64,000 nucleotides of DNA from Brevundimonas sp. Leaf363 (lineage in GTDB: Bacteria > Pseudomonadota > Alphaproteobacteria > Caulobacterales > Caulobacteraceae): contig NZ_LMPZ01000003.1 in the NCBI RefSeq assembly GCF_001424025.1, positions 315,195 to 379,194 of the forward strand, given 5' to 3'. Of this stretch, positions 48,616 through 57,227 are shown piece after piece; within the stretch, counting starts at the first letter, position 1; the number at the start of each line of letters is the position of its first letter. Both the position numbers and the translations under genes were made by a program. The notes beneath the pieces are model-generated. The model did not search any database and was not told the origin of the DNA. It saw only the letters and a program-made list of their open reading frames with translations.

Positions 48616-48650
48616 CGGCGCGCTCGATGTGATATCGGGCGCGCCGTTTC
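48616..48650 (+). terminator. Rho-independent terminator after the Ala-rich lipoprotein
   Basis: An 8-bp perfect stem (CGGCGCGC at 48616-48623 and GCGCGCCG at 48639-48646) is extended by CGAT/ATCG pairs in the loop and followed by TTTC. It begins 11 bases after the lipoprotein stop. Confidence 0.7.
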
Positions 48651-48713
48651 GTCTTGAAGACAAAGCGTGCAGGGCGGCCGGCTCACCGAGCGGCTTATCG
48701 GGAGATGTCGGAT

Positions 48714-50243
48714 ATGCTGGAAGTCGGGACCACGTGCTGGCGCGCCGAGACCGCGCCCCGCGCCGCGCTGTTGGTGGACATGGAGCCCTACCTGGCCGCT
48801 GCAAAAGCGGCGATGAGCCAGGCGAGCCGATCCATCCACTTCCTGAACTGGGCCTTCGATCCCGACACCATCCTGGACCACGAACCAGCGGACGGTTCAG
48901 GGCCGCAGACCATCGGACGCTTCCTGAAAGAGCTGTCAGAGAGCCGACCCGACCTCGAGATACGTATCCTGTGCTGGAAGTCGCCCGTGGCCGTGGCGGC
49001 CAGCCAGCGGTTCTTTCCGTGGCGCAGCCGTCGCTTCTTCGCTGACACGCGCATCGATTTCCGCCTGGACGGGACGTTGCCACCGGGCGCGTCGCACCAT
49101 CAGAAGGTCATCGTCGTCGATGACGCCCTGGCCTTTTGCGGCAGTTGCGACATCGGACCCGACCGGTGGGACAGTCCCGAACATCTCCACCCTGACCCGC
49201 GTCGCGGCAAGACCGCCAGGGGATCCCCCTGCTACGATTGCCGCCACGAGGTAATGGCCATGGTCGACGGCCCGCCGGCGGCCAGTCTGGGCGACCTGTT
49301 CCGCGAGCGGTGGGCGAGAGCGACCGGCGATGTCCTGCCTCCCGCCGCCGGAACGGCGCCGGATGTCTGGCCGGCCGGTCTCAAGCCGGATCTGGAAGAC
49401 GTCGAGATCGGCCTGTCCCGAACCCAGGCCCCCTGGAAGGATTATCCGGAGGTAAGAGAGGGCGAGGCTGCGACCCTGGCCGCGATCGCTTCAGCCAGGA
49501 CCATCCTGTACATCGAGAACCAGTATTTCACGTCGCCCATCGTCGCGGAGGCCATCGCCCAGCGGCTGGACGAAGCCGACGGCCCGGAGGTGATCCTGGT
49601 GTCGACCGGGCATTCGCCCAGCTGGTTCGACCAGATGACCATGGACAAGACGCGCTCGGCGTTTCTCAAACGGCTGGAAGACGCGGACCGGCACGGCCGG
49701 TTCAAGGCGTACAGCCCCGTCACTCGTAACGGGCGCATCATCATCGTCCACGCGAAACTCGCCGTCGTCGACGACCGGTTCGTGCGCATCGGGTCCAGCA
49801 ACGTCAACAACCGGTCTCAGGGTTTCGACAGCGAATGCGACCTGACGCTGGATGGCGGGTCCGTCAGCGGAGCGGGCCGGTCGTGTGTGGGCGTGTTCCG
49901 CAACCGGCTGATCGCGCACTGGCTGGGGTGCGACGAGCACCAGGTCGATGAGGCGGTCATGGCGCGTGGCGCGATCGGGGCCGGCATCGAGCATCTGCGG
50001 GACAGCGGGCTGGATCGGCTGCGCCCGCTGCGGTCACGCAGTCACGGCGCCTTCTCGCGGTTCGTCGCCACACACCACCTGGGCGACCCTATCTCGGCCG
50101 CCGACAGCCTGCGACCCTGGCGCCGGCCGGCCCAGATGCGACACAAGCTTGCCGCCGCTGCGCATCGCCTGATCCGCGCGGACATCCCTGCGCCCGAGGT
50201 CCCTCTCGGCGGCCCGGTCGAACCCGACCTGGACCGGGATTAA
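48714..50243 (+). CDS. Phospholipase D-like (HKD) protein
   Basis: This 509-aa protein carries two HKD catalytic motifs: HHQKVIVVDDALAFCGSCD (about 125-143) and VHAKLAVVDDRFVRIGSSNVNN (about 345-366), the two-domain PLD layout. FLNWAFDPDT and TILYIENQYFTSPIVAEAI are typical of the family. It probably hydrolyses or transfers phosphatidyl groups. The ATG at 48714 is chosen because GGGAG lies eight bases upstream; in-frame starts at 48705 and 48654 (TTG) remain possible. There are no transmembrane segments. Confidence 0.82.
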   Translation: MLEVGTTCWRAETAPRAALLVDMEPYLAAAKAAMSQASRSIHFLNWAFDPDTILDHEPADGSGPQTIGRFLKELSESRPDLEIRILCWKSPVAVAASQRFFPWRSRRFFADTRIDFRLDGTLPPGASHHQKVIVVDDALAFCGSCDIGPDRWDSPEHLHPDPRRGKTARGSPCYDCRHEVMAMVDGPPAASLGDLFRERWARATGDVLPPAAGTAPDVWPAGLKPDLEDVEIGLSRTQAPWKDYPEVREGEAATLAAIASARTILYIENQYFTSPIVAEAIAQRLDEADGPEVILVSTGHSPSWFDQMTMDKTRSAFLKRLEDADRHGRFKAYSPVTRNGRIIIVHAKLAVVDDRFVRIGSSNVNNRSQGFDSECDLTLDGGSVSGAGRSCVGVFRNRLIAHWLGCDEHQVDEAVMARGAIGAGIEHLRDSGLDRLRPLRSRSHGAFSRFVATHHLGDPISAADSLRPWRRPAQMRHKLAAAAHRLIRADIPAPEVPLGGPVEPDLDRD

Positions 50244-50395
50244 TCGCTCGCGCGAGCCACCGGAAGCTGCGCGCGGTCAACTGCGCCGTCGGGTGCTCTG
50301 GACGCATGGAAACGGCGACAGAGGCGTCCTGCCTGGCTTTTGATAAGGTCAGCGCGCACGGACGATAGAGCCGAAGCCACACGCTTGGCGGTGGC

Positions 50396-51229
50396 GGTGC
50401 TGTCAGTCTAACGCTAACTTGTCTCTACTTGGGGCGGAAAAGCCCATGTGGAGCAGTGGGTTATGGCGAGGCTATCGTTCAAGCGGCATCGGTTCAATTC
50501 CGACGTCATCCGGCAGGCCGTCTGGCTATATTACCGCTTCAGCCTAGGCCTTCGAGACGTCGAGGAGATCCTCGCGGAGCGCGGCATAGACGTCTCCTAC
50601 GAAGCGGTCCGATGCTGGACTCGCAAGTTCGGCGCGCAGATCGCCAGGAACCTGAAACGCCAGAGGCCGGCCCCCTCCCCTCGCTGGCATCTGGACGAGA
50701 TGGTCAGCTCGATCGCCGGCAAGCGGATGTACGTCTGGCGGGCGGTCGACGACGAAGGCGAGGTGCTCGGCAGCCTGGTGCACCAGCGGAGAGACACCTC
50801 GACCGCAGTGTCTTTCCTGAAAAAGCTGCTGCGTGATCAACTGGTTGAGCCACAGGTCATCACCACGGACGGCTTAGGGTCATATGCAGCTGCGCTGCAG
50901 CGGCTCGGCCTGAAGGACCTACATCGACCAGGCCGGCTGCGGGAGAACAACCGCGCTGAGAACTCCCATTTGCAGATCAGAAAGCGCGAACGGCACATGC
51001 AGCAGTTCAAGTCGCAGGCCTCGGCGCAGCGGTTCCTGACCACGCATGCCGCCGTCTACAACACCTTCTACAACCAGCGGCATCTCGTCAGCCGAGCGAC
51101 ATTGCGGACCTTCCGCGCAGCCGCTCATGCGGCTTGGGCGAGGGCTGTTTCGTGACTGCGGTGAAGATCTACTTGCGGCAGCCAACGTAGTTAACTTGAC
51201 AGCGCTGCCGCAGTTAACTTGACAGCGCT
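50396..51229 (+). mobile_element. IS6-family insertion sequence
   Basis: This element of about 830 bp holds a single transposase gene. The left terminus at 50396-50412 (GGTGCTGTCAGTCTAAC) and the right terminus, read inward (AGCGCTGTCAAGTTAAC), are imperfect inverted repeats (12 of 17). The right terminus occurs twice in tandem (51189-51206 and 51212-51229, period 23 bp). The outer right end coincides with the stop codon of the adjacent Hsp70 gene. A related, decayed terminus lies at 57263-57279. Confidence 0.75.
50463..51155 (+). CDS. IS6-family transposase
   Basis: This 230-aa DDE transposase of IS26-type size has an N-terminal helix-turn-helix (LGLRDVEEILAERGIDVSYEAVRCWTRKF). The catalytic residues are Asp78 (WHLDEM), Asp136 (TTDGLGSY) and Glu166 (NNRAENSHL), with KRERHMQQFKSQASAQRFL downstream. 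All are present, so the enzyme may be active. The ATG at 50463 with GGAG upstream is preferred over GTG at 50448. IS6 elements transpose replicatively and form cointegrates and pseudo-compound transposons. Confidence 0.93.
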   Translation: MARLSFKRHRFNSDVIRQAVWLYYRFSLGLRDVEEILAERGIDVSYEAVRCWTRKFGAQIARNLKRQRPAPSPRWHLDEMVSSIAGKRMYVWRAVDDEGEVLGSLVHQRRDTSTAVSFLKKLLRDQLVEPQVITTDGLGSYAAALQRLGLKDLHRPGRLRENNRAENSHLQIRKRERHMQQFKSQASAQRFLTTHAAVYNTFYNQRHLVSRATLRTFRAAAHAAWARAVS

Positions 51230-52544
51230 AGCCCTCGAAACTCTCGGCCCATACGTCGATGTCGGCTTCCCGACCAATAAGGGCCAGCCCCGAAGCGATC
51301 GATTCGAACTCGCCACCGGTCTCTATCCGCGCCGGATCGAACCGGCGGTGGAAGATGTCGCGCACGGCCGGCACGAACGATGTGCCGCCTGTCAGGAAGA
51401 CGCGGTCAATCTGGCCCGGCTGGAGACCGGACTGATCGATCGCCTGGTCAACCGCGCGCTCAATCGCCGCGAGCTCCGGGCTGATCCAGGCTTCGAACTC
51501 GGAGCGGGCGACTGCCTGCTCGATGCGGACGGAGCCTGCGGTGAAGGAGAACATCGCATTGCTTTGCAGCGAGAGGTCCATCTTCAGGCGAGAGACGGCC
51601 CGATACAGTGCGTAGCCGTGATTGTCGTCGAGGACCTCGATCATCCGTTCAAGCTTGGACGGCTCGAGCGCGTCGCGGGCAATGGCGCGGATGTCCTTCA
51701 TGTCCCGTGACGCTCTAAGCAGAGCCAGCTGGTCCCACTTCGCGAACGCGGCGTAGTACCGCTGCGGAATAGGCAGGACCTTGTCGAAGCTCCGGTACTC
51801 GCCGCCCTTGCCGAGCTGGGGCGAAACCAGCTGATCGATAATGCGATAATCAAAGGCGTCGCCGGCGACGCCCACGCCCGTCTGCGCAAGGCCAGTCGAT
51901 CGGAGGCCCCAGGGCTCCGGCTCGAAGCGGACGATCGTGAAGTCGCTGGTGCCGCCGCCGAAGTCTGCGACCAAAACCGTTGCGGCTGTCGTCAGTTGAC
52001 GCGCGAAGTAAAAGGCCGCGCCAACCGGCTCATAGGCGTATCGGATGTCCGTGAAGCCGAGGCGCGCAAAAGCGGTTTCGTAGCGCCGGAGCGCCAGCTG
52101 TTCATCCGAGCCGCCGGCGAAGGTTACGGGCCGCCCCACGATCACTCGGGCTGGAAGCTGGGCCATCGCAGGCCCGCCATGATGTCTTAGCCGGAAGAGG
52201 AAGGCCGCCAGGAGATCCTCGAAGCCGTATCGACGATTGTCGATCACGGTTTCAACGAAGGCCGGGCTGGCGGCGAAGGTCTTGAACGACTGGATGAACC
52301 GCGTGTCGAGTGGATCCTCTAGATAGGCATCGATGGCCCAGGGGCCTGCCTCAACGACGCGCTGTGCCGGTCCCCCATCCTCCTCATGGATCTCAAAACT
52401 GAGCGCGGACCGAAATGCTGTCAGGTCGCCGTCCGGCGCAGCGAAGCGCAGAACCTCGACCGACCCATCGATGGCGGCCATAGCGACGACCGTGTTTGTG
52501 GTGCCGAAATCGATGCCGAGCGTCATTGTGGCGTTGGTCATCAT
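51228..52544 (-). CDS. YegD-like Hsp70 family protein
   Basis: This 438-aa actin/Hsp70-fold ATPase lacks the substrate-binding domain. ATP-binding blocks are LGIDFGTTNTVVAMA (phosphate 1), VADFGGGTSDFTIVRF (phosphate 2) and VFLTGGTSFVPAVRDIF (adenosine motif). YEPVGAAFYFA is the connector. It corresponds to YegD-type proteins of unknown client (E. coli YegD is about 450 aa). The last residues and stop are formed at the IS6 right terminus, so a few C-terminal residues may have been replaced by the insertion. It lies upstream of the PspA/yjf-type module. Confidence 0.88.
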   Translation of the reverse strand: MMTNATMTLGIDFGTTNTVVAMAAIDGSVEVLRFAAPDGDLTAFRSALSFEIHEEDGGPAQRVVEAGPWAIDAYLEDPLDTRFIQSFKTFAASPAFVETVIDNRRYGFEDLLAAFLFRLRHHGGPAMAQLPARVIVGRPVTFAGGSDEQLALRRYETAFARLGFTDIRYAYEPVGAAFYFARQLTTAATVLVADFGGGTSDFTIVRFEPEPWGLRSTGLAQTGVGVAGDAFDYRIIDQLVSPQLGKGGEYRSFDKVLPIPQRYYAAFAKWDQLALLRASRDMKDIRAIARDALEPSKLERMIEVLDDNHGYALYRAVSRLKMDLSLQSNAMFSFTAGSVRIEQAVARSEFEAWISPELAAIERAVDQAIDQSGLQPGQIDRVFLTGGTSFVPAVRDIFHRRFDPARIETGGEFESIASGLALIGREADIDVWAESFEG

Positions 52545-52689
52545 GATCGTCTCGGACGCGATGCGGACGCGTCCTTAGCCTGGATCGAGGGGGTGAGCGG
52601 CATTCGAACTTGCGGTGACGTGTCCCAGAAGGCCGCTTAGGCGCGGGCGCCTGGCTGACCCTTAGCTGCGACACTCGCCTGAAACCAAG

Positions 52690-53856
52690 CTAGATGGGCG
52701 TCTTAATGTAGTGCGGTATGAACCGCGAGGTGTTGCGCGTAATGCGCCCCGCGTCTTCTCGCAGCGTGATGCCGGCAGGCTCATCGCCGACCACCCAGGA
52801 GCCGACGATGACATGCTGGCCATCAAAGCGCGGCGGCGCATGGATGGCCTGACGAATGGCGCGCCCGTCGTAGCCCTGGTCGTCGCCGTCCTCGCGGGAT
52901 TGGCCTTCGACAATCGAGACGTTTGCGCCTTCGCGCGAGAATAGTGGCTTGCGGACGTAAGCTTCCCCAAGCCGGCCTGCGGCGGCGTCTTCCTCGAAAT
53001 AGGCTTCGAGCAAATTGGGGTGGCCGGCATGGCGTTCCCACAGCAGCGGCAGGATCCCCTTGTTGGAGAGGATCGACTTCCACGCCGGCTCCAGCACCAG
53101 CACCTCGGCGCTGGGCAGCGGCTCAGCGTAGTTGTCCCGCAACATCTGCTCCCAAGGGTAGAGCTTGAACATGGCCTGGATTAGCCAGTTGTCTTCGTCG
53201 ACGAAGCGGCCATCCTCGTTCAAACCGATCTGATCGATGGCGACGAACTTCGGGTCCAGCCCGGCCTGACGCGCCAGGTCCTCCAGGAACAGAACGGTCT
53301 GTCGGTCTTCCACGAAGTCGGCGTCCGAACTGAAATGGACGAAGCCCCCCTGTGGGAAGATCTGGCGGAACCGCTCGACCAGCTTCTCGTGCAGGCTGTT
53401 GAACTGGTCGGCGCCCGGCGGCAGGGCGCCGTCCTTGATCCGATCTTCGAGCCACAGCCACTGGAACACCGCCGTCTCGAAGATGCTGGTGGGGGTGTCG
53501 GCGTTGTATTCGTACAGCTTGGCCGGCCCCGTCCCGTCGTAGGCGAAGTCGAAGCGGCCATATAGCGACGGCGCGCCGCGTCTCCAGCTGTCGGCCACAT
53601 AGTCACGGGAGGCCTCGGGGATATCGAGCAGGCCCATCAGCCGCTCGGACGTCACCGCCTCGTTGACCAGGTCCAGGCACATGGCGTGTAGCTCGGCCGT
53701 CGGCGCCTCCAGCCCGTCCTCGATCTCGGTCATGGTGAAGCTATAGGCGGCGCTCTCGTCCCAGTAACGCTCGCCGCTTTCGTGGTGCCAGGTAAAGCCC
53801 AGCGCATCGGCCCGGCCTTGCCAGTCTGGCCGTGGGTCGAAGGCGACCCGTTTCAC
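52690..53856 (-). CDS. Glutathionylspermidine synthase-like (YjfC/YgiC) ATP-grasp protein
   Basis: This 388-aa protein matches the C-terminal ligase half of glutathionylspermidine synthase: ALGFTWHHESGERYWDESAAYSFT, RFDFAYDGTGPAKLYEYNADTPTSIFETAVFQWLWLED, DEDNWLIQAMFKLYPWEQM, LEPAWKSILSNKGILPLLWE, RKPLFSREGANVSI. ATP-grasp residues are present; the N-terminal amidase is absent, as in E. coli YjfC/YgiC. It ligates an unidentified amine/peptide pair. Its start overlaps the PspA gene end by four bases (53853-53856), so they are cotranscribed. Confidence 0.88.
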   Translation of the reverse strand: MKRVAFDPRPDWQGRADALGFTWHHESGERYWDESAAYSFTMTEIEDGLEAPTAELHAMCLDLVNEAVTSERLMGLLDIPEASRDYVADSWRRGAPSLYGRFDFAYDGTGPAKLYEYNADTPTSIFETAVFQWLWLEDRIKDGALPPGADQFNSLHEKLVERFRQIFPQGGFVHFSSDADFVEDRQTVLFLEDLARQAGLDPKFVAIDQIGLNEDGRFVDEDNWLIQAMFKLYPWEQMLRDNYAEPLPSAEVLVLEPAWKSILSNKGILPLLWERHAGHPNLLEAYFEEDAAAGRLGEAYVRKPLFSREGANVSIVEGQSREDGDDQGYDGRAIRQAIHAPPRFDGQHVIVGSWVVGDEPAGITLREDAGRITRNTSRFIPHYIKTPI

Positions 53857-54608
53857 GAGCGCTCGACCGGATCCTTGTCCGGCGCCGGCATGACCTGGCC
53901 GATGCGCGGCGTGACGACCTCGACCGGGCGGGCCGTTAGGCGGGCTAGCACATCGTCGGCCGAGGTGTGGCCGGGCAGGATGCCGGCCTCCTTAAGCTTG
54001 GCGTCCAGATCGGCTCCGGTGCGCTTGTCCTCCAGCTCCTGTCCGGCGCGCAGTTTTTCTTCGTTGACGGCCTGCTTCTGCTTGATGCGCGCCAGGCTAT
54101 CGGCCGCCGAGCCAATGCGCGAGTGGGCGCCGGCGGATTGCAGGGCCACGGAAGTCTGAGCCTTCTGGACGGACTCATTGACCTTGACGATGTCGACCTC
54201 GCGCTTGAGCGTTTCGATCTTCTGGTCGGTCTGTGCAATGGCCGCGCGCAGGCGGGTCTCGGCCTCTTTCATGCCGTCGATGACGGGCGTGCGTTCGCTG
54301 ATCTGTTGCTCGAGTTCGGCGATGCGCTGGGCCACTTCGCGCGCCAAGTCCTGCTTGCCCTGAGCGAGCGCTGCGCGTGCCGAGCTCTCATACTTGCCGA
54401 TCTGATCCGCGAAACTTTTCAGTTCGCTCTCGGCCAGCCGGCGCCGCGCGACGAGTCCGGAGAGGTCGTCCCTCGCCTTGCCCTGGGCCGTATCCGCATC
54501 GCGCAGTTCCTGATCGAGGATCTTGATGGCGTTTGCGTCAACGACGCCCTGTCCGGCCTCGTGCGCGGAGCCTCGGAACAGCGTGAAAAGCTTGGTCAGC
54601 ATCGACAT
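53853..54608 (-). CDS. PspA/IM30 family membrane-stress protein
   Basis: This 251-aa ESCRT-III-fold protein is mostly alpha-helical coiled coil (about 25-200). The N-terminal amphipathic helix MSMLTKLFTLFRG and the block NAIKILDQELRDADTAQGKARDDLSGLVARRRLAESEL are typical. C-terminal residues 200-251 are Pro-rich and disordered. It is a YjfJ-type paralog by context. It binds stressed inner membrane. It overlaps the downstream glutathionylspermidine synthase-like gene and follows a DUF2170 gene. Confidence 0.9.
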   Translation of the reverse strand: MSMLTKLFTLFRGSAHEAGQGVVDANAIKILDQELRDADTAQGKARDDLSGLVARRRLAESELKSFADQIGKYESSARAALAQGKQDLAREVAQRIAELEQQISERTPVIDGMKEAETRLRAAIAQTDQKIETLKREVDIVKVNESVQKAQTSVALQSAGAHSRIGSAADSLARIKQKQAVNEEKLRAGQELEDKRTGADLDAKLKEAGILPGHTSADDVLARLTARPVEVVTPRIGQVMPAPDKDPVERS

Positions 54609-54624
54609 AGGTTTCTCTCAGCTA

Positions 54625-55278
54625 TCAGGCCGCGGCGCCGAAGGTGTCGCGCAGGTTGGTCGCGTCAATGGCGTTTTCAGCCAGGGTGCGAAGTTCAATC
54701 AGGACGGTCTGCAACGGAGTCTTGCAGGACAGTTCGCCCATCAGTTCATAGATGTCCTGGCCGTCGATCGTCGTGATGGCGAAGTTGGACAGTGGCACCA
54801 CGCGTTGCGCCTTCAGCAGGAACTCGTTGAAGCGGGCCGCATCGGACTGTTCCGAGACGGGCCACAGCAGGACCGAACAGACGATCTGCGATCCGCCCAC
54901 CGAAACATAGATCGGCAGGTCGCCATACTCGTGCATCGTCACGAGCAGTACCGGGTCGGCGCTTTCTAAAACGCGCGCTGTCAGTTCGTCCGCACGAACG
55001 AGGTCCGAGCTTTGCAGCGCCGCCTGAATAGCTGGCACGGTCCAGGCGGTGTCTATCACGGGGTCCATGGGATGCGTCTCTGCCGATAGGGGGGTGGGAA
55101 TGGAGCTCAGATGAAGGTCGCGGGCGGACTCGGTTACGATGGCGCGAACGGCTGATCGGACATTGTCTCTCGAAGCCACCGGCACCCAGAATTCCAACTT
55201 AACCATGCCGGCTTCGCGCCGAGCCTGACGCCACGCCTGAATGCGCTGGTTAGCCGAGGACATGGACATCGGTGACAT
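54625..55278 (-). CDS. DUF2170 (YjfI-like) protein
   Basis: This protein of about 217 aa has an N-terminal helix-rich segment (about 5-45, IQAWRQARREAGMVKLEFWVP), which looks like a short DNA-binding or recruitment arm. A DUF2170 domain (about 75-215) follows: WTVPAIQAALQSSDLVRADELTARVL, VTMHEYGDLPIYVSVGGSQIVCSVLLWPVSEQSDAARFNEFLLKAQR, LSNFAITTIDGQDIYELMGELSCKTPL. In E. coli yjfI precedes the PspA homolog yjfJ, as here. In-frame ATGs at 55269 and 55263 are alternative starts. Confidence 0.84.
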   Translation of the reverse strand: MSPMSMSSANQRIQAWRQARREAGMVKLEFWVPVASRDNVRSAVRAIVTESARDLHLSSIPTPLSAETHPMDPVIDTAWTVPAIQAALQSSDLVRADELTARVLESADPVLLVTMHEYGDLPIYVSVGGSQIVCSVLLWPVSEQSDAARFNEFLLKAQRVVPLSNFAITTIDGQDIYELMGELSCKTPLQTVLIELRTLAENAIDATNLRDTFGAAA

Positions 55279-55286
55279 GGGCGCCG

Positions 55287-55298
55287 GTTACATGTAAC
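55287..55298. promoter_or_regulatory. 12-bp palindrome in the divergent yjfI/yjfK promoter gap
   Basis: GTTACATGTAAC is a perfect 12-bp palindrome in the 81-base gap between the DUF2170 gene (minus) and the DUF2491 gene (plus). Its position between divergent starts makes it a candidate operator for the whole module. The regulator is not encoded in the window as far as I can tell. Confidence 0.45.
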
Positions 55299-55359
55299 GC
55301 ATAGCGCCAATGGCGTGGCGGCGCCAGCGACTCTGGAAACTTCGGCTCAAATGGCGGGA

Positions 55360-56007
55360 ATGTTCGGAAAACTGTTTGGAGGGCGAGCTGGTGTGGAGCC
55401 AGCCACCAACCTGGCCATGGTGCGGAATGTCACGGTCGGCCGGACTGTGTCCCTGGATCCGCTTGCCTGGCAAAGGCTTGGCGAGGAAACGCGCTTCACG
55501 CTCGATCGAGACGCGCTGGAAATCACAGGCCAAGGTGTGATCGCGCTGGATGACGGGAAGTACGTCCATCGCTTCTACACCGACGACCACATTATGCTGC
55601 AGGCGATGAGCGACGAGGCCGACGGCTCCGACGGCTATGACTTTAGCCTCTTCATACCCTGGTCATCAGCCTATCCGCCGAGCGACCGCTATCGCCGTAT
55701 ATGGCGTGATCGTCTGTCTGAGCCGAGCTTCGATGGTGCGGCTGAGGACCTTCCCATCTATCCGCGATTCTGGTTTCCAGAGAGCGACATCAGACAGCCG
55801 CCGGTGACGCTGTGGGAATCGATTTTCGACGACCGTTTCGCCACGAAGCCCTACGCCAAGATCTACCAGACCTGCATGCTCTACGCGCGTGACCTGTCTG
55901 GTGGCCGTGAGATGCTGCTGGCCCTGGAGATGGAGCCGGATGGCGGAGAGGTCACCCACGAACTGATGGTCGGCATCCCTCTGGAGGTCGGCGAGTTTCG
56001 CGCCTAG
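55360..56007 (+). CDS. DUF2491 (YjfK-like) protein
   Basis: This protein of about 215 aa matches DUF2491 across its length: MFGKLFGG at the N-terminus, NLAMVRNVTVGRTVSLDPLAWQRLG, YVHRFYTDDHIMLQAMSDEADGSDGYDFSLFIPWSSAYP, LPIYPRFWFPESDIRQPPVTLWESIFDDR, and the C-terminal TCMLYARDLSGGREMLLALEMEPDGGEVTHELMVGIPLE. Soluble, of unknown biochemical role. The ATG at 55360 is preferred (GCGGGA upstream); in-frame ATG/TTG at 55315 would overlap the promoter palindrome region. It is the first plus-strand gene of the module. Confidence 0.86.
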   Translation: MFGKLFGGRAGVEPATNLAMVRNVTVGRTVSLDPLAWQRLGEETRFTLDRDALEITGQGVIALDDGKYVHRFYTDDHIMLQAMSDEADGSDGYDFSLFIPWSSAYPPSDRYRRIWRDRLSEPSFDGAAEDLPIYPRFWFPESDIRQPPVTLWESIFDDRFATKPYAKIYQTCMLYARDLSGGREMLLALEMEPDGGEVTHELMVGIPLEVGEFRA

Positions 56008-56031
56008 AGCTGCATGAACGAGGTGACTTGA

Positions 56032-56445
56032 ATGCTTGATTGGCCGGCTTTCCAGACGGGCGCGTCCGCCTTTCTGATGGCGTTCGTCGCGGCGGTGGCG
56101 TTCTTCGCCGCCTTCAAATTTCTATATCAGCTTGTCACGCCCTATCACGAGCGCACGCTGATCCGGCAGGGCAACGTCGCGGCTTCCATCGCTCTCGGCG
56201 GCGCGCTCATCGGCTACGTCCTGCCTCTGGCTTCGGCGCTCTCGCACACCGTCAGTCTTCCGGAGTTCGCGATCTGGGCGCTGCTCGCCGGGGTCATTCA
56301 GATCGTTTCCTTCGTGGTCATCAGCCGACTGGTTTATCGGCCGCTGGCTGCGCGGATCGAAAGCGGCGATGTCGCCGCCGGGGTCTATCTGGCCTCGATC
56401 TCCATTGCGATCGGCGCCATCAACGCCGCCTGCATGACGGCTTGA
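56032..56445 (+). CDS. DUF350 (YjfL-like) membrane protein
   Basis: This 137-aa integral membrane protein has four hydrophobic segments (about 10-35, 47-70, 78-101 and 112-135) with conserved polar residues in the loops (TPYHERTLIRQGN, SRLVYRPLAARIESGDVAAGVYLAS). This is the DUF350 duplicated-helix-pair pattern. It is placed between DUF2491 and DUF1190 genes with short gaps, as in the E. coli yjfKLM order. Confidence 0.88.
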   Translation: MLDWPAFQTGASAFLMAFVAAVAFFAAFKFLYQLVTPYHERTLIRQGNVAASIALGGALIGYVLPLASALSHTVSLPEFAIWALLAGVIQIVSFVVISRLVYRPLAARIESGDVAAGVYLASISIAIGAINAACMTA

Positions 56446-56450
56446 CCCCG

Positions 56451-57089
56451 ATGTCGGACGCACAAGACGCCCGCAAGCGGGACGATGCTCTGCCGGCCGG
56501 CGACACCATGCGCCGGATGAAGCGCTCCAGGGCGCTGCACATGACCGGGCTCATGGCGACGGTTGGATTCTCCATGGCCGCTTGCGAACCGCAGGGCGCG
56601 GTGCAGCCGCCGGAGGCCACGCCGCAGCTGGCCTATACGTCGCTCGCTGACTGCAAGGCCGCCAACGACGTCGCGGACACGGAATGCGACGCCGGATTCG
56701 CTACCGCGGATCAGAACGCTCGCGCGACCGGCCCACGATACGTGACGCGTCAGGATTGCGAAGGCCAGTGGGGACCGAGTCAGTGCCGTGAACTGTCCAA
56801 CGGCTCTGGCGGATCAATCTTCGGCCCGCTCGTGACCGGCTTCTTCCTGGGCCAGATGCTGAACGGTGGTCGATCGTTCTCTGGCGCTGGCCCTCTCTAC
56901 CGCGATCGCTACGACCAGTACTCGAACGGCTATGGTGGCTACGTTGGGCGCGACTATCGCAGCGGTCGTACTGTGGTGCGTGGCCGAGACTCGGCCATTG
57001 CCAGTACAGCTCCAACTCGGGTCCAGAGTCGAACCGCCACGGTCTCGCGGGGTGGGTTCGGGGGCGGCAGTCGGGGTTACGGCGGCTAG
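56451..57089 (+). CDS. DUF1190 (YjfM-like) lipoprotein-type protein
   Basis: This 212-aa protein has a Lys/Arg start and a hydrophobic signal (MTGLMATVGFSMAAC) ending in a lipobox. The DUF1190 Cys pattern follows (SLADCKAANDVADTECDAGFATADQNA, TRQDCEGQWGPSQCRE). The C-terminal half is Gly/Ser/Tyr/Arg-rich (YSNGYGGYVGRDYRSGR...GGFGGGSRGYGG). It is the last gene of the plus-strand half of the module. The decayed IS6 remnant begins about 13 bases after its stop. Confidence 0.84.
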   Translation: MSDAQDARKRDDALPAGDTMRRMKRSRALHMTGLMATVGFSMAACEPQGAVQPPEATPQLAYTSLADCKAANDVADTECDAGFATADQNARATGPRYVTRQDCEGQWGPSQCRELSNGSGGSIFGPLVTGFFLGQMLNGGRSFSGAGPLYRDRYDQYSNGYGGYVGRDYRSGRTVVRGRDSAIASTAPTRVQSRTATVSRGGFGGGSRGYGG

Positions 57090-57101
57090 AGTGAACCCCT
57101 C

Positions 57102-57227
57102 GGACTCCTCACAACTCACGCAGCAATCTACAACACCTTCTACACCCAGAGACATCTGATCAGCCGACCCACCCTTCGCCGCTTTCGCGGCGACACTGCG
57201 GCGGCGTGGGTGGCGGCGACCGCCTGA
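57102..57227 (+). pseudogene. IS6-family transposase C-terminal remnant
   Basis: The frame LLTTHAAIYNTFYTQRHL...FRGDTAAAWVAATA* matches the last 40 or so residues of the intact transposase at 50463-51155 (FLTTHAAVYNTFYNQRHL...AAWARAVS). All catalytic residues are missing. It is followed at 57263-57279 by GTTAAGCTGACATCGCT, which matches the right terminus of the intact IS at 14 of 17 positions. It is therefore the 3' end of a decayed, related IS in the same orientation. Confidence 0.85.
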
